A stretch of 64,000 nucleotides of DNA. It comes from Pseudomonadota bacterium (GTDB lineage Bacteria > Pseudomonadota > Gammaproteobacteria > Burkholderiales > Burkholderiaceae_C). Positions 1 through 9,160 of the stretch are shown here, one piece after another. The stretch is from positions 1-64,000 of the forward strand of contig JAVHYA010000013.1 of the NCBI GenBank assembly GCA_031119395.1, in the 5' to 3' direction. The notes under the pieces are model-generated. The model did not search any database and was not told where the DNA came from. It saw only the letters and a program-made list of their open reading frames with translations. The position numbers and the translations under genes are program-made. How positions within the stretch are numbered: the first letter of the stretch is position 1; every line of letters begins with the position of its first letter.

Positions 1-376
1 AGCGAAACGTGCCCACCAGGTTGATCTGGACGATCCGCTCGAAATTGGCCAGCGGGAAGTGCCGGATCTCGCCCGTCGCCTTGTCGCGGCTGGCCGTCTT
101 CACCGCGTTGCCGGTGCCCGCGCAGTTGACCAGCACACGCTCCTGGCCGTGCGCCGCACGGGCCCGCGCGAAGCCCGCCTCCACCTGCGCGTCGGAGGTC
201 ACGTCCACCGGGCAGAACACCCCACCGATCTCGCGCGCCAGCGCCTCGCCGGCCGCTTCATTGAGGTCGAACAGGGCCACCTTCACGCCGTGGCGCGCGA
301 GCCGCCGCGCCGTGGCCGCGCCCAGGCCGGAGGCACCGCCGGTCACGACGGCGGCAATGGAAGCATCGAGTTGCAT
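1..376 (-). CDS. SDR family NAD(P)-dependent oxidoreductase, C-terminus cut by window edge
   Basis: The gene reads leftward off the window, so only about 125 N-terminal residues are present. It opens with MQLDASIAAVVTGGASGLG, the Rossmann TGxxxGxG dinucleotide-binding motif of classical short-chain dehydrogenases. A Asp-containing strand follows (VALFDLNE), where Asp suggests NAD preference, then the VLVNCAGTG segment that replaces the family NNAG. The sequence resembles the type-2 3-hydroxyacyl-CoA dehydrogenase (HSD10-like) branch, by recall only. The catalytic Ser/Tyr/Lys lie outside the window. The start is the ATG at 376, directly before the Rossmann fold. It is divergent from the LuxR-type regulator at 540, which is a plausible controller. 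Open-ended ORFs are absent from the ORF track, so I read this one from the sequence. Confidence 0.85.
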   Translation of the reverse strand, partial: MQLDASIAAVVTGGASGLGAATARRLARHGVKVALFDLNEAAGEALAREIGGVFCPVDVTSDAQVEAGFARARAAHGQERVLVNCAGTGNAVKTASRDKATGEIRHFPLANFERIVQINLVGTFR

Positions 377-539
377 ACGCGAGGTCCTGGGAGGTGAGCG
401 GAAAGAAGGTCGGCGTGACTCTAGGCATCGCCCCACCTTGCCGCCATCGTCCAAAGCGACGAAAGTGCCGGCCTGCCTGCCCCCGCGTCCGGCGTGCGAC
501 TGCGCCGCTGCGAGCGTGCCTGCACAGTGCTCCTCCTGC

Positions 540-3248
540 ATGACCTCTCCCACCGTCGACCTCACGACACGCCGCGCCGCCGTGCTGCCTGCCAAGCTCG
601 CCCCGCCCGGCGCCGAACCCGCGCAGGTGCCGCGCGACGCCATCGCCCGGCAGCTCGACGCCGCCGCGCACGCACGCCTGCTGCTGGTGCGGGCACCGGC
701 CGGCTTCGGCAAGACCACCGCCATGCGCCAGATGCACGCGCGCTGTGCGCAGGCCGGCCGCGCCGCCGCGTGGCTCACGCTCGATGCCGCCGACAACGAC
801 GTGCCGCGCTTCCTGCACTGCCTGGGCGCCGCAGTCCACCGCCTGGACGGCGCAGGCGCCAGCGCCCCGGGCTCCGGCGTCGACGCCATCGAGGCACTCG
901 CGCGCGAGGACCGGCCCTTCACGCTCTTCCTCGACGACTTCGAGATGCTCCAGAGCCCCGCCGTGCTGGGCCTGGTGCGCCAGCTGGTCGAACAGCTGCC
1001 GGCGCGCGCGCAGCTCGTGGTCGGTTCGCGCAGCCTGCCCGAGCTGGGCCTGGGTCGCCTGCGCGCGCGTGGCCAGCTGGTCGAGATCGACGCGGGCCAG
1101 CTGCGCTTCTCCGACGCCGAGGCCGATCGCTTCTTCCGCCTGCGCGGCATCGCGCTGCCGCGCGAATCGCTGGCGCAGCTGATGCGCAAGACCGAGGGCT
1201 GGATCGGGGCGCTGTGGCTGGTGGCGCTGGCGCTCGAACGGCACGGGCCCGAGAGCGACTTCGTGCAGCGCTTCTCCGGCTCCGACCGTGCCGTCGCCGA
1301 CTACCTCGCCGAGGACGTGCTGGACCACCAGCCGCCCGAGGTGCGCGACTTCCTGCTGCGCACCAGCATCCTGCGCACGCTCGATGCGGCCGTGTGCCAG
1401 GCCCTGGTGCCGCGCACGGACTGCGCGCGGATGTTGCGGCACCTGGACGCCGAGCACCTGTTCCTCACCCCACTGGACGCCGACGGCCAGGGCTACCGCT
1501 ACCACAGCCTCTTCGCCGACTTCCTGCGCGGCCAGCTGGCGCGCGAACAGCCCGACGCGCTGGCGCGGCTGCACCTGGCCGCCTCGGGCTGGTACGAGGC
1601 CGCGGGCCGGCCCGTGCCCGCGATCGACCACGCCATCGAAGGCGGCGACCACCCGCACGCGCTGCAGTTGCTGGGGCGGCATGCGGAGTCCTTCCTGGAG
1701 GACGGCCGCATGCGGCTGCTCACGCGCTGGTTCGGCAGCCTGCCGGCGGACCGGCTCGCGACGCAGCCGCGGCTGCAGGTGGTCGCCGTGTGGGCCGAGT
1801 GCTTCACCCATGGGCCGTGGCGGGCGCTGCAGCGGCTCGAAGCCAGCGGCTGCATCGGCAGCACCGACCCGGTCGTGCAGGCGCACGTCAACGCGCTGCA
1901 GCCGCTGCTCGAAGCCATGATGGACCGCGCCGAAAGCGCCTGTGCCATCGGCCGCGAGAGCCTGGCGCGGCTGCCCAGCGAACGCGCCTTCGCCGACAGC
2001 GCGCTGGCCAACGCCATGGCGCACATCGTCTCGGTGATGGGCGAGCCGCACGAGGCGCACCGCCTGCTCGACGCGGCGCGCCGCACCCAGGCCGGCAGCA
2101 TCTTCAACCGCATGTACACCGAGTCGCTCGAAGGCATGCTGGACCTGTCCGAGGGGCGGCTGCGCCATGCCGCGGCGCGCTTTCGCATGGCCGTGAGCGC
2201 CACGCCGCGCGCCGCCAGCTACCTGCCCACGCACGGCAACGCCTGGGCCGGCGTGCTGCACGCGGGCGTGGTCTACGAGCAGAACGACCTCGACGCTGCC
2301 GACCAGCTGCTCAACGTCTACCTGCCGCTGGCGCGCGACGTGGGCCTGCCCGACCACGTGATCGCCAGCCACTGCATGCGCAGCCGCATTGCCTGGCTAC
2401 GCGGCGACGTCGATGCCGCGTCGCTGCTTCTGACCGAACTCGAATACCTCGGCCACGACCGCCAGCTGCCGCGCGTGGTGTGCAGCGCGCGGCTGGAGAT
2501 GGCGCGCCTGCTGGTGCTGCAGGGCCACGGGCGGGCCGCGCAGGAAACGCTGGCGCGCGCCGACGACAGCGCGGTGTGGGCGCGCGTGCAGCGCCTGCGC
2601 CTGCCGGCCCACGAGGTGGACGACCTCGCGATCGGGCGCTGGCGCTGGGCCCTGCATTTCGGCGACGCGGCCGCCGCCATCGACGCGTTGGACGCCGCCG
2701 CCCATGCCGCCGAGGCCGCGGCGCGCCGGCATCGCGCGCTGAAGCTGCGCATCCTCATGGCCCTCGCGCAATGGCGCGCCGGCCGGCCGGCGCCCGCGGC
2801 CGACACCCTGGCCGCGGTGCTGCGCACGACGGCACAGGAAGGCTTCATGCGCCTGCTTCTGGACGAGGGGCCGCTGCTGGCCCCGCTGCTGCGGCTGCTG
2901 CAGGGCGACCGCCGGCGCGCGGACGAGGCCGGCCCGCTGTTCGCGGACCATCTGGCCCAACTGCTGGCGCAGATCGGCGAGGCCGCCGCGGACACCGATC
3001 CCGACGAGGCGCCCTCGGCCGACCCCGCCTCCGCCGCCGCCGGACTGCCGACCGAGGCGCTCACGCGCAAGGAACTGCGCGTGCTGCAACTGCTGGCCGA
3101 GGGCTACTCCAACTCGGCCATGGCCGAGAAGCTCTTCGTGTCGGACAGCACGGTGCGCACCCACCTGCGCAACATCAACCTCAAGCTCGGCGCCCACAGC
3201 CGCACCCAGGCGGTGGCGCTGGCGCGTCGGCTGGGGCTGATGCGATGA
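540..3248 (+). CDS. MalT-like LuxR-family ATP-dependent transcriptional activator
   Basis: About 902 residues. The N-terminus has a Walker A motif (APAGFGKTT, near residue 60) and a Walker B-like TLFLDDFEML, giving a STAND NTPase module. A long alpha-helical TPR-like middle follows. The C-terminal 65 residues are a LuxR helix-turn-helix (LTRKELRVLQLLAEGYSN, then VSDSTVRTHLRNINLKL). This is the layout and length of MalT/LAL regulators, which sense a ligand through the middle domain and activate transcription in the ATP-bound form. The ORF track starts at position 9, but the upstream part runs through the opposing SDR gene and is not credible. The ATG at 540 gives MTSPTVDLTTRR just ahead of the NTPase domain. 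It is divergent from the SDR gene, its likeliest target. The ligand is unknown. Confidence 0.88.
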   Translation: MTSPTVDLTTRRAAVLPAKLAPPGAEPAQVPRDAIARQLDAAAHARLLLVRAPAGFGKTTAMRQMHARCAQAGRAAAWLTLDAADNDVPRFLHCLGAAVHRLDGAGASAPGSGVDAIEALAREDRPFTLFLDDFEMLQSPAVLGLVRQLVEQLPARAQLVVGSRSLPELGLGRLRARGQLVEIDAGQLRFSDAEADRFFRLRGIALPRESLAQLMRKTEGWIGALWLVALALERHGPESDFVQRFSGSDRAVADYLAEDVLDHQPPEVRDFLLRTSILRTLDAAVCQALVPRTDCARMLRHLDAEHLFLTPLDADGQGYRYHSLFADFLRGQLAREQPDALARLHLAASGWYEAAGRPVPAIDHAIEGGDHPHALQLLGRHAESFLEDGRMRLLTRWFGSLPADRLATQPRLQVVAVWAECFTHGPWRALQRLEASGCIGSTDPVVQAHVNALQPLLEAMMDRAESACAIGRESLARLPSERAFADSALANAMAHIVSVMGEPHEAHRLLDAARRTQAGSIFNRMYTESLEGMLDLSEGRLRHAAARFRMAVSATPRAASYLPTHGNAWAGVLHAGVVYEQNDLDAADQLLNVYLPLARDVGLPDHVIASHCMRSRIAWLRGDVDAASLLLTELEYLGHDRQLPRVVCSARLEMARLLVLQGHGRAAQETLARADDSAVWARVQRLRLPAHEVDDLAIGRWRWALHFGDAAAAIDALDAAAHAAEAAARRHRALKLRILMALAQWRAGRPAPAADTLAAVLRTTAQEGFMRLLLDEGPLLAPLLRLLQGDRRRADEAGPLFADHLAQLLAQIGEAAADTDPDEAPSADPASAAAGLPTEALTRKELRVLQLLAEGYSNSAMAEKLFVSDSTVRTHLRNINLKLGAHSRTQAVALARRLGLMR

Positions 3249-3323
3249 CCGGCCGGACCGCCCGCATCGGGAAGAAGGGGCTTGCCACGCCGCCCGGACC
3301 CCGCACCGGCCTATAGTGAACCG

Positions 3324-3527
3324 ATGAATCCTCTTCGTCCTTCGCTCACCTGGCGGCGCCTGGCTGCCGCGCTGGCCGCGGGCGCGGCCGTCCTGCTCAC
3401 CGGCTGCGCCAGCGGTGGCTCCACGTCCGGCGGCACGTCGGCCGGCACCGGCGGCAGCAGCGTCGAGGTGTTCGGCGTGATCGACGCCGGCGTGAGCCGC
3501 AGCACCAGCAAGTCCGACCGGCGCTGA
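3324..3527 (+). CDS. small lipoprotein with a porin-like strand motif
   Basis: A 67-residue protein. An arginine-containing n-region (MNPLRPSLTWRRLA) precedes an alanine-rich hydrophobic core and a lipobox ending LLTGC, so it should be lipidated at Cys33 or so and held at a membrane. The mature part is a Gly/Ser/Thr linker followed by SSVEVFGVIDAGVSR. That segment resembles the first beta strand of Gram-negative porins (typically VTLYGVIDAG), although the protein is far too short to form a barrel. A TATAGT hexamer ends 6 nt before the ATG and no Shine-Dalgarno is visible, so the message may be leaderless. Function unknown. Confidence 0.7.
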   Translation: MNPLRPSLTWRRLAAALAAGAAVLLTGCASGGSTSGGTSAGTGGSSVEVFGVIDAGVSRSTSKSDRR

Positions 3528-3539
3528 GGCGCGACGCCC

Positions 3540-4430
3540 TCAGCGCCGCAGCAGCGCCTGGCGCAGCATGCGCGCGGCGCGGTCGCGGATGCGGCCCGGC
3601 ATGTTGCGATGCGCACGCCGCGGCTGCACCCGCGCGGTGGCGCAGGCCCACAGGAAGTCGTGCAGGATCGGCGTGTCGTTGATCGTCTCGGTGCTGCCGT
3701 ACTTGTGGAACTCCGGGTGCCACTGCGTGGCCGCGATGTAGCCGCGCCCGCCCCGGTCGGCCTGCCGGCGGATCGCCTCGGGCACGCGGTCGGGCAGGCT
3801 CCAGGCCTCGACCTCGAAGCCCGGCGCCAGGCCCTTGATGCCCTGGTGGTGGATGCTGTTGACCCGCGCCGTCTGCACGTCCGGGTAGAGCTTGGCCAGG
3901 CGCGTGCCCGGCACGATCTCGATGGGGTGGAAGTTCTGGTCGTAGGCGACCGGATCGCGGTGGCGCAGCGTCTCGGGATGGCCGTGCTGCTCCTCGATGT
4001 CCTGGTAGAGCGTGCCGCCGAAGGCCACGTTGATGAGCTGCAGGCCGCGGCACACGCCGAAGATGGGCTTGCCGGCCTGCTCGAAGGCCTCGACCAGGGC
4101 CAGGTCGTACAGGTCGCGGATGCGGTCGCCGATCCAGGCGTCCTTGAGGGGTTCCTCGCCGTAGCTGCCGGGCCAGACGTCGGCGCCGCCGTGCATGACC
4201 ACGCCGTCGAGCCATTCGGCGTAGTGGGTCAGCGTGGTGTCGCCGCGCGCCGTGTCGCCGGTCGGGCAGGGCACCATGACCACCATCGCGCCGGCCGACA
4301 TCAGCCAGTGCGCGATCGACTGCTCCACGTATTGCAGCGTCTTGTTGGTGAACAGGGAGCGCGCCGGGTCGGCGTGCGAGAAGCAGGCGGAAAGGCCGAT
4401 CTTGAGGCGTGCTGCAACAGGCTGCGACAT
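3540..4430 (-). CDS. gamma-glutamyl-gamma-aminobutyrate hydrolase family (peptidase C26) protein
   Basis: A 296-residue class-I glutamine amidotransferase fold. The nucleophile elbow is GVCRGLQLINVAFGG, with the catalytic Cys, and the His-Glu pair is in ATQWHPEF near the C-terminus. The glycine-rich HGGADVWPGSYGEEP upstream of the Cys is typical of the PuuD/C26 branch. These enzymes hydrolyse gamma-glutamyl bonds, for example in gamma-glutamyl-GABA during putrescine breakdown. No puu genes are adjacent, so the substrate is inferred only at family level. I chose the ATG at 4430 (MSQPVAARLKIGLS) over the track start at 4457, because homologous sequence begins just before the first beta strand. 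It faces the small lipoprotein gene tail to tail. Confidence 0.87.
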   Translation of the reverse strand: MSQPVAARLKIGLSACFSHADPARSLFTNKTLQYVEQSIAHWLMSAGAMVVMVPCPTGDTARGDTTLTHYAEWLDGVVMHGGADVWPGSYGEEPLKDAWIGDRIRDLYDLALVEAFEQAGKPIFGVCRGLQLINVAFGGTLYQDIEEQHGHPETLRHRDPVAYDQNFHPIEIVPGTRLAKLYPDVQTARVNSIHHQGIKGLAPGFEVEAWSLPDRVPEAIRRQADRGGRGYIAATQWHPEFHKYGSTETINDTPILHDFLWACATARVQPRRAHRNMPGRIRDRAARMLRQALLRR

Positions 4431-4606
4431 GGAGGTGAGGTCTGGCGCGGAAGGCAAAGTTCATTCTGCGCTGCAGGGCCGGCGCGGCCTGTCGGCCAAG
4501 CCCCCGACGTGTGGAATGCGCCACAGTCGGCCCGCATCGCCGCCGGCCGGCGGCCGCGGAAACCCGTCATGTCGTGCGACGCCCGGCCAACGGCACCGCG
4601 GCTCGC

Positions 4607-4670
4607 GCTCCTTTTTCCATAGCTGTTTGCGCAGGCTGGATACGGCTTGCAGGCACTTTTGGCTTGAATC
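4607..4670 (+). repeat. interspersed palindromic repeat, copy A
   Basis: This is the left-most of eleven related elements of about 60-68 bp. It has the CTCCTTTTTCCATAGCTG left end and the GGCTTGAATC right end. The GC-rich core is degenerate here (GCGCAGGC...GGCTTGCAGGC). It lies in the nearly 600-bp gap between the C26 hydrolase and infA. That gap otherwise holds only the infA promoter and about 250 bp of leader. Confidence 0.7.
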
Positions 4671-4775
4671 CGGCACCGCCAGGCCGGCGTGCCGGTGCGC
4701 CCGCGCCCATGCGGCAGGAATTTCGGGGCGCTGCCCTCAGGCCGCTCCCACGAGGCAAGGATCGTGCCGCGCGGT

Positions 4776-4781
4776 TACAAT
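4776..4781 (+). promoter_or_regulatory. putative -10 element for infA
   Basis: TACAAT within GGTTACAATCCCGGG matches the sigma-70 -10 consensus in an otherwise very GC-rich stretch. No good -35 hexamer is visible 17 bp upstream. If used, it would leave a leader of roughly 240 nt before infA. I recognise no structured RNA in that leader. Confidence 0.45.
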
Positions 4782-5027
4782 CCCGGGTCTTTCGTTCGCA
4801 CGCCGCCCGAGCCCCGTCCGGGTCCGGCGCACGCACCGCCGATGCATCGGTGCGTCCACCGCCCCCTTCCTCTCTGCGTGCGGCGAAGGCTGCCCCGGGC
4901 GCCGCATCGCGGTTCGCGCCGCGCCACCGGGCATCGATCCACATTCACCGGGTGAGCCGCAGGATGCAGGCCACCCCGGCGGCCGGCCACCGTGAGGTCA
5001 GGCGCCATCCGTTTTTGAAGGACATAC

Positions 5028-5279
5028 ATGGCCAAGGAAGAACTCATCGAGATGCAGGGCGCCGTCACCGAAGTGCTGCCCGACTCCCGCTACCGCGTGA
5101 CGCTGGAGAACGGCCACGAGGTCATCGCCTACAGCGGCGGCAAGGTGCGCAAGAACCACATCCGCATCATCCTGGGCGACAAGGTCTCGCTGGAGATGTC
5201 GCCCTACGACCTGACCAAGGGCCGCATCACCTTCCGCCACCTCGAGCGCCGCGGCCCGCCGCCGACCGGCTCGCGCTGA
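5028..5279 (+). CDS. infA: translation initiation factor IF-1
   Basis: An 83-residue S1/OB-fold protein beginning [20 protein letters not shown], with the conserved IF-1 segments [25 protein letters not shown] (shown across two short blocks: [14 protein letters not shown] and KVRKNHIRI) and [18 protein letters not shown]. It binds the ribosomal A site during initiation. IF-1 is usually 71-72 residues, and this one has a C-terminal tail, [13 protein letters not shown]. Many betaproteobacteria carry two infA copies, and a free-standing one away from the ribosomal protein operon, as here, fits the second copy. A perfect hairpin plus T-run follows 17 nt after the stop. Confidence 0.95.
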   Translation: MAKEELIEMQGAVTEVLPDSRYRVTLENGHEVIAYSGGKVRKNHIRIILGDKVSLEMSPYDLTKGRITFRHLERRGPPPTGSR

Positions 5280-5296
5280 GCGCACGCCACCACGCA

Positions 5297-5320
5297 AAAG
5301 GGCCTCCTCGGAGGCCCTTT
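5297..5320. terminator. bidirectional intrinsic terminator between infA and nitH
   Basis: A perfect 10-bp stem AAAGGGCCTC / GAGGCCCTTT with a CTCG loop is flanked by A's on the left and T's on the right. It can terminate infA on the plus strand and the converging Nit1C transcript on the minus strand. Confidence 0.9.
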
Positions 5321-5340
5321 TTTCTTGGCGGCGCTGCGGC

Positions 5341-6633
5341 TCAGGCCGCCTGCAGCTGCTGCGGCGCCCTCTGCGCGGAACGCCCGGCCGCATGCGTGGC
5401 GATCGCCTCGCCCAGGAAGGCCGCGTCGCGCGCGATGCCCGAGAAGCGCCCCGAGCCCCAGGTGTGCAGCCAGGGCAGGCCGAGGAAGTACAGGCCCGGC
5501 TCGCGCGTCACGCCGCGCAGGTGCACCGGATGGCCGCGGCCGTTGAAGACCGGCGCATCCACCCAGGCGAAGTCCGGCGCGAAGCCGATGCACCACACCA
5601 CGCTGGTGATGCCCGCGGCCGCGAGGTCGAGCCGGGTGCGTTCCTCGCCCGGCGTCCACACGGGCTCGTACACCGAGGGCGGCGGCGCCTCGATGCCCTT
5701 CGCGGCGATGTGCTTGTCGATCGAGGCGTTGATGCCGTTGTAGATGCGGTCGGCATGGTCCAGGTTGTCGCGCAGGTTGGGCAGGAACTGCAGGGCGCCG
5801 TCCTCGAAGCCCTCGAGCTGGCCGTACAGCTGCATGCCCTCGCGCGCGAAGCGGCGCAGGTCGATGTCGCGCCCGCCGTCTCGGCCGGTGACGTAGTGGT
5901 TGGTGTTGTCGCGCACGCCCTCGCGCAGCGGGTGCTGCGTGACCGGCATGTCGTAGTAGCCCATGTCGGCCAGCCAGTCGACCACCTCCTTGCCGCGGTA
6001 GAAGCGCGCGCAGCGCGGGGCGTTGCCGGTGGCCAGCACCACCTGCCGGCCCGCCAGGTGCAGGTCCTCGGCGATCTGCGCGCCCGACTGGCCGCAGCCC
6101 ACCACCAGCACCGCGCCCTCGGGCAGCTGCGCGGGGTTGCGGTACTGCGCCGAGTGGTACTGCACCACCGAGGCCGGCAGCTTCTCGGCCATGCGCGGCA
6201 CCACGGGCTTGTGGTAGCCGCCCGAGGCCACCACCACCTGGTCGGCGGTGTAGAGGCCCTCGCTGGTCTGCACCTGCCAGCGCTCGTGCTCGCCGGCGCG
6301 CGACACCTTCTCCACCGACACGCCCTCGATCGCCGGCGCCTTCACCTGCGCGACGAAGCCGGCGAGCCAGTCGTTGATCTGGTCCTTGACCATGAAGCCG
6401 TGCGGATCGTCGCCCCGGTACGGCCAGCCGGGCAGCTGGCACTGCCAGTTCGGCGTGACCAGGCAGAAAGTGTCCCAGCGCTGCGTGCGCCAGCTGTGCA
6501 CGAGGCTGCGCTTCTCGATGACGAGGTGGTCGATGCCGCGCTGCTGGAGTTCATGGCTGAGCGACAGGCCGGCCTGGCCGCCGCCGACGATGACGACGCT
6601 GTAGTGGCTGCGTCCGCCGTAGGGATGGGACAT
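5341..6633 (-). CDS. nitH: Nit1C flavin-dependent oxidoreductase (MSMEG_0569 family)
   Basis: 430 residues. The N-terminal FAD-binding GxGxxG is in [18 protein letters not shown], and a second dinucleotide-binding GxGxSG is in [17 protein letters not shown] near residue 165. This is the two-domain arrangement of flavin monooxygenase-like and Baeyer-Villiger-like enzymes. It corresponds to the last gene of Nit1C clusters (nitH in Pseudomonas nomenclature). The reaction is unknown, and NAD(P)H-dependent oxygenation or oxidation of the pathway intermediate is inferred from the fold. It is the distal gene of the cluster, 29 nt after nitG, and ends at the shared terminator. The start [16 protein letters not shown] places the Rossmann motif at residue 16. 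Confidence 0.9.
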   Translation of the reverse strand: MSHPYGGRSHYSVVIVGGGQAGLSLSHELQQRGIDHLVIEKRSLVHSWRTQRWDTFCLVTPNWQCQLPGWPYRGDDPHGFMVKDQINDWLAGFVAQVKAPAIEGVSVEKVSRAGEHERWQVQTSEGLYTADQVVVASGGYHKPVVPRMAEKLPASVVQYHSAQYRNPAQLPEGAVLVVGCGQSGAQIAEDLHLAGRQVVLATGNAPRCARFYRGKEVVDWLADMGYYDMPVTQHPLREGVRDNTNHYVTGRDGGRDIDLRRFAREGMQLYGQLEGFEDGALQFLPNLRDNLDHADRIYNGINASIDKHIAAKGIEAPPPSVYEPVWTPGEERTRLDLAAAGITSVVWCIGFAPDFAWVDAPVFNGRGHPVHLRGVTREPGLYFLGLPWLHTWGSGRFSGIARDAAFLGEAIATHAAGRSAQRAPQQLQAA

Positions 6634-6662
6634 GGGGGTTCCTTGGAAGGGTTCGGTCGTTG

Positions 6663-6947
6663 TCAGTCGAAGGCCAGCACCGCGACCTCGGCGTCCGGCT
6701 GGTGGGCGAAGCGCCCGGCGATCTCCTCGATCTGCGCGAGCTGGTCCATGGCCTGCGAGCAGGCGAAGCCGTACTTGGCGCGCACCCGTTCCGACGCGAT
6801 GCCCAGCGCCTCGCGCGTGCGCGCCAGGAAATCGGGCAGCGGGTAGCGGGCGCCGGGCTGCAGGAAGTCCTGAACCACCAGCGAGGGCGAGTAGCAGCGC
6901 GTCTCGCTGGCGTCGGGCCAGCGGACGTGGAAATGCATGACGGGCAT
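6663..6947 (-). CDS. nitG: Nit1C small conserved protein (MSMEG_0570 family)
   Basis: 94 residues, beginning [20 protein letters not shown], which matches the recalled family opening (MP.MHF.VRWPDG). It has no known fold motif or catalytic signature, and it is mixed alpha/beta with an Asp/Glu-rich end. Members occur only in Nit1C-type clusters, so it probably binds or chaperones the pathway's small molecule or partner enzyme; that is inference. The start at 6947 follows an AAGGA ribosome-binding site and lies 13 nt after the glycosyltransferase stop. The longer ORF in the track (to 7418) is an artefact running into that gene. Confidence 0.85.
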   Translation of the reverse strand: MPVMHFHVRWPDASETRCYSPSLVVQDFLQPGARYPLPDFLARTREALGIASERVRAKYGFACSQAMDQLAQIEEIAGRFAHQPDAEVAVLAFD

Positions 6948-6960
6948 CGAAGAGGTCCTT

Positions 6961-8160
6961 TCAGGCGGCCTGCGCCAGCACGGGCGCGGCCTGCGCCAGG
7001 CCGGCGCGGTAGAGCTGCACATGGCGCGCCGCGCTGGCCGGCCAGCTGAAGCGGCGGGCGAGGCGGGCGGCGCTGGCCGCCGTGCGCCGCGCATCGTGCG
7101 TGCGCAGCGCGTGCACCAGCGCGTCGGCGATCGACGGCGCCGACAGCGGGTCGGCCCACGACACGTCCGCGTCGGTGAGATGGTCGGTGAAGGGCGCGAT
7201 GCGCGACGCGACGACCGGCACGCCGCTGGCCAGTGCCTCCAGCACCACGAGGCCGAAGCCCTCGCGCGTGGAGGGCATCGCCACCACGTCGGCCAGGCGG
7301 TACAGGCGCGGCATGTCGGCATCGGCGATGGCGCCCAGCAGCTGCACCGGTTGCCCCGGCCCCGCGCGCCAGCCCAGCGCGGCCAGCGTTTCGTCGAAGC
7401 GGCGCGCGTAGGCGGCATGGTCGAGCAGGCTCACGCCGCCGGCCACCAGCAGTCGCGCGTCGGGCTGCGCCTCGCGCAGCCGCGCGAAGGCCTGCAGCAG
7501 GCGCACCGTGTTCTTGCGCTCCTCCACCCCACCCATGGCCAGCACGACGGGACCGCCGCCATCGATGGCCAGCCTCCGGGCCAGCACCCCGTCCTCGGGC
7601 TGCGCGACCGGCGAGAAGCGCGCCATGTCGATGCCGTTGTCGACCTGCATCGCCTCGACGCCGTGCGCTTCGGCCAGGTGCTCGCGCCACAGCCGGCTCA
7701 CGGTGAAGACCTGCGTCGCGGCCTCGAAGGCGCGCTGCTGCCACTGCATCAGTTGCGGCTCGTCGAAGCGGTCGAGGTGATGCACCGTGCGCACGAAACC
7801 GCCGATGCGCCCGCCGGCCAGCAGGTCGGCCAGCGCGTTGCCCCCGATCGAATCGTGCGTGTGCCAGACGTCGAAGTGCTCGCCGCGCGCGAGCAGGCCC
7901 CCGAGGTGCCGCGTGAACGCGTCGATGCGGCTGCGCACCATGGCGACCATGTCGCGCGGCGTGCCGGCCACGGGCACCAGCGACACGCGGCACGCCGGTT
8001 CGCGGAACAGGCGCTGGCCCGGCGCCGCCGGCGCGAACACGGTGACCGCATGGCCGGCCGCCTGCAGCGCATTCGCCAGCTCCAGCGTGTGCACCACGCC
8101 GCCGCGCGGGTTGACCGAATGCGTGAGCAGCGCGATGCGCAGGGATGCGTCTTCAGGCAT
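6961..8160 (-). CDS. Nit1C glycosyltransferase (GT4-like, MSMEG_0565 family)
   Basis: 399 residues with two Rossmann-like halves. The N-terminal half starts LRIALLTHSVNPRGGVVHTL, a typical acceptor-domain glycine loop. The C-terminal half holds the GT4 E-x7-E motif in STREGFGLVVLEALASGVP, which contacts the nucleotide sugar. These enzymes move a sugar from a nucleotide-activated donor with retained stereochemistry. Its presence implies that the Nit1C product, or a carrier of it, is glycosylated. The start MPEDASLRIALL at 8160 overlaps the nitF stop by 8 nt, suggesting translational coupling. Not all Nit1C clusters include this gene, and the Pseudomonas nitA-H set lacks a standard letter for it. 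Confidence 0.88.
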   Translation of the reverse strand: MPEDASLRIALLTHSVNPRGGVVHTLELANALQAAGHAVTVFAPAAPGQRLFREPACRVSLVPVAGTPRDMVAMVRSRIDAFTRHLGGLLARGEHFDVWHTHDSIGGNALADLLAGGRIGGFVRTVHHLDRFDEPQLMQWQQRAFEAATQVFTVSRLWREHLAEAHGVEAMQVDNGIDMARFSPVAQPEDGVLARRLAIDGGGPVVLAMGGVEERKNTVRLLQAFARLREAQPDARLLVAGGVSLLDHAAYARRFDETLAALGWRAGPGQPVQLLGAIADADMPRLYRLADVVAMPSTREGFGLVVLEALASGVPVVASRIAPFTDHLTDADVSWADPLSAPSIADALVHALRTHDARRTAASAARLARRFSWPASAARHVQLYRAGLAQAAPVLAQAA

Positions 8161-9160
8161 GGATCGGCTCCCGGGCGGGCAGAGGCGACGGCGGCTGGAT
8201 GAAGGGCGCCGCGTCCAGGTCCCACAGCAGCGCATCCTCGCCGCCGGCGCGCACCTGCACACGGCGCGAGGCGTCGACCTCGCCGACCACCGCGCAGGCG
8301 ATGTCGCGCGCCGCGAAGCGCGCCAGCACCGTGGCCGCGTGGGCCGGCGGCACGCTCAGCACGAAGCCGTAGCTCGGGAAGGACGCCAGCCAGCGCATCA
8401 GCGGCACCCCGGGCGGCCTCGGCAGCGCGTCGATGTGGATGCGCGCCCCCACGCCGGAGCATTCCAGCAGCATCAGCGCCGTGCCCACGGCGCCGGCCAT
8501 GCTGATGTCCTTGGCGGCGGCGCACAGGCCCTCCTCGGCCAGCGCGGGCAGCAGCTCGAGGTCGGCGCGCAGGCGTGCCGCCGGCGCCTTCGTCGACGCG
8601 TTCCAGTACGGGAAGGGTTCCTCGTAGCCGCCGCGCAGGTCCACCGCCATCAGCAGCAGGTCGCCCGGCCGCGCATCGAAGCTGGTCAGCAGGCGCCGCG
8701 CGTGGCCGAGGATGGCCACGGCCAGCTGCGGCCGCTCGCTGCGGTTGTTGCTGTGGCCGCCGACCACCGGCACGCCGTAGCGCGCCGCCGCCTCGGCCAG
8801 GCCGCGCAGCACCTCGTCGCCGGGGCTCGCGCCGGTGCTCCACAACGCGTCGACCACGGCCGTGGGCCGGCCGCCCATGGCGTAGATGTCGCTCACGTTG
8901 ACCATCACGCCGCAGTAGCCGGCGAACCAGGGCATGCGGACGATGAAGTCCTCGACCAGCCCCTCGATGGCGAAGAGCAGGTAGCCGCCATGCCCGTCGG
9001 GGATGGCCGCGCAGTCGTCGCCCACCGGCACCGCCTGCGCCAGCGCCGCCGCGCCGCCGGGCAGTGCGCGGCCGAGCGTGGCCACCACCTCGCTGATGTC
9101 GCGCTTGTGCGCGAAGCCGCGCGTGGCGCGCAGGGCCTCGGCGATCTCCTGCGCGGTCAT
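8153..9160 (-). CDS. nitF: Nit1C AIR synthase-related protein (sll0787 family)
   Basis: 335 residues with the two-domain PurM/AIRS-like ATP-binding fold. Visible marks are VPVGDDCAAI (the acidic metal/ATP loop), NVSDIYAMGGRP (the DxxAMGG motif) and AAKDISMAGAVGTALML in the second domain. Relatives (PurM, SelD, HypE, ThiL) use ATP to activate a carbonyl, carbamoyl or phosphate group, so an ATP-dependent activation or dehydration step is inferred. HypE makes a thiocyanate/nitrile group, which is an interesting parallel next to a nitrilase. The ATG at 9160 overlaps the nitE stop as ATGA. The track's start at 9448 is an antisense-of-nothing extension through nitE. Confidence 0.88.
   Translation of the reverse strand: MTAQEIAEALRATRGFAHKRDISEVVATLGRALPGGAAALAQAVPVGDDCAAIPDGHGGYLLFAIEGLVEDFIVRMPWFAGYCGVMVNVSDIYAMGGRPTAVVDALWSTGASPGDEVLRGLAEAAARYGVPVVGGHSNNRSERPQLAVAILGHARRLLTSFDARPGDLLLMAVDLRGGYEEPFPYWNASTKAPAARLRADLELLPALAEEGLCAAAKDISMAGAVGTALMLLECSGVGARIHIDALPRPPGVPLMRWLASFPSYGFVLSVPPAHAATVLARFAARDIACAVVGEVDASRRVQVRAGGEDALLWDLDAAPFIQPPSPLPAREPIHA

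Noticed and set aside
258-2372. Long minus-strand ORF of 704 codons opposite the LuxR regulator
   Set aside because: It has low-complexity Arg/Gln/Val/Ala composition typical of antisense frames in GC-rich DNA, no recognisable motif, and overlaps a convincing gene throughout.
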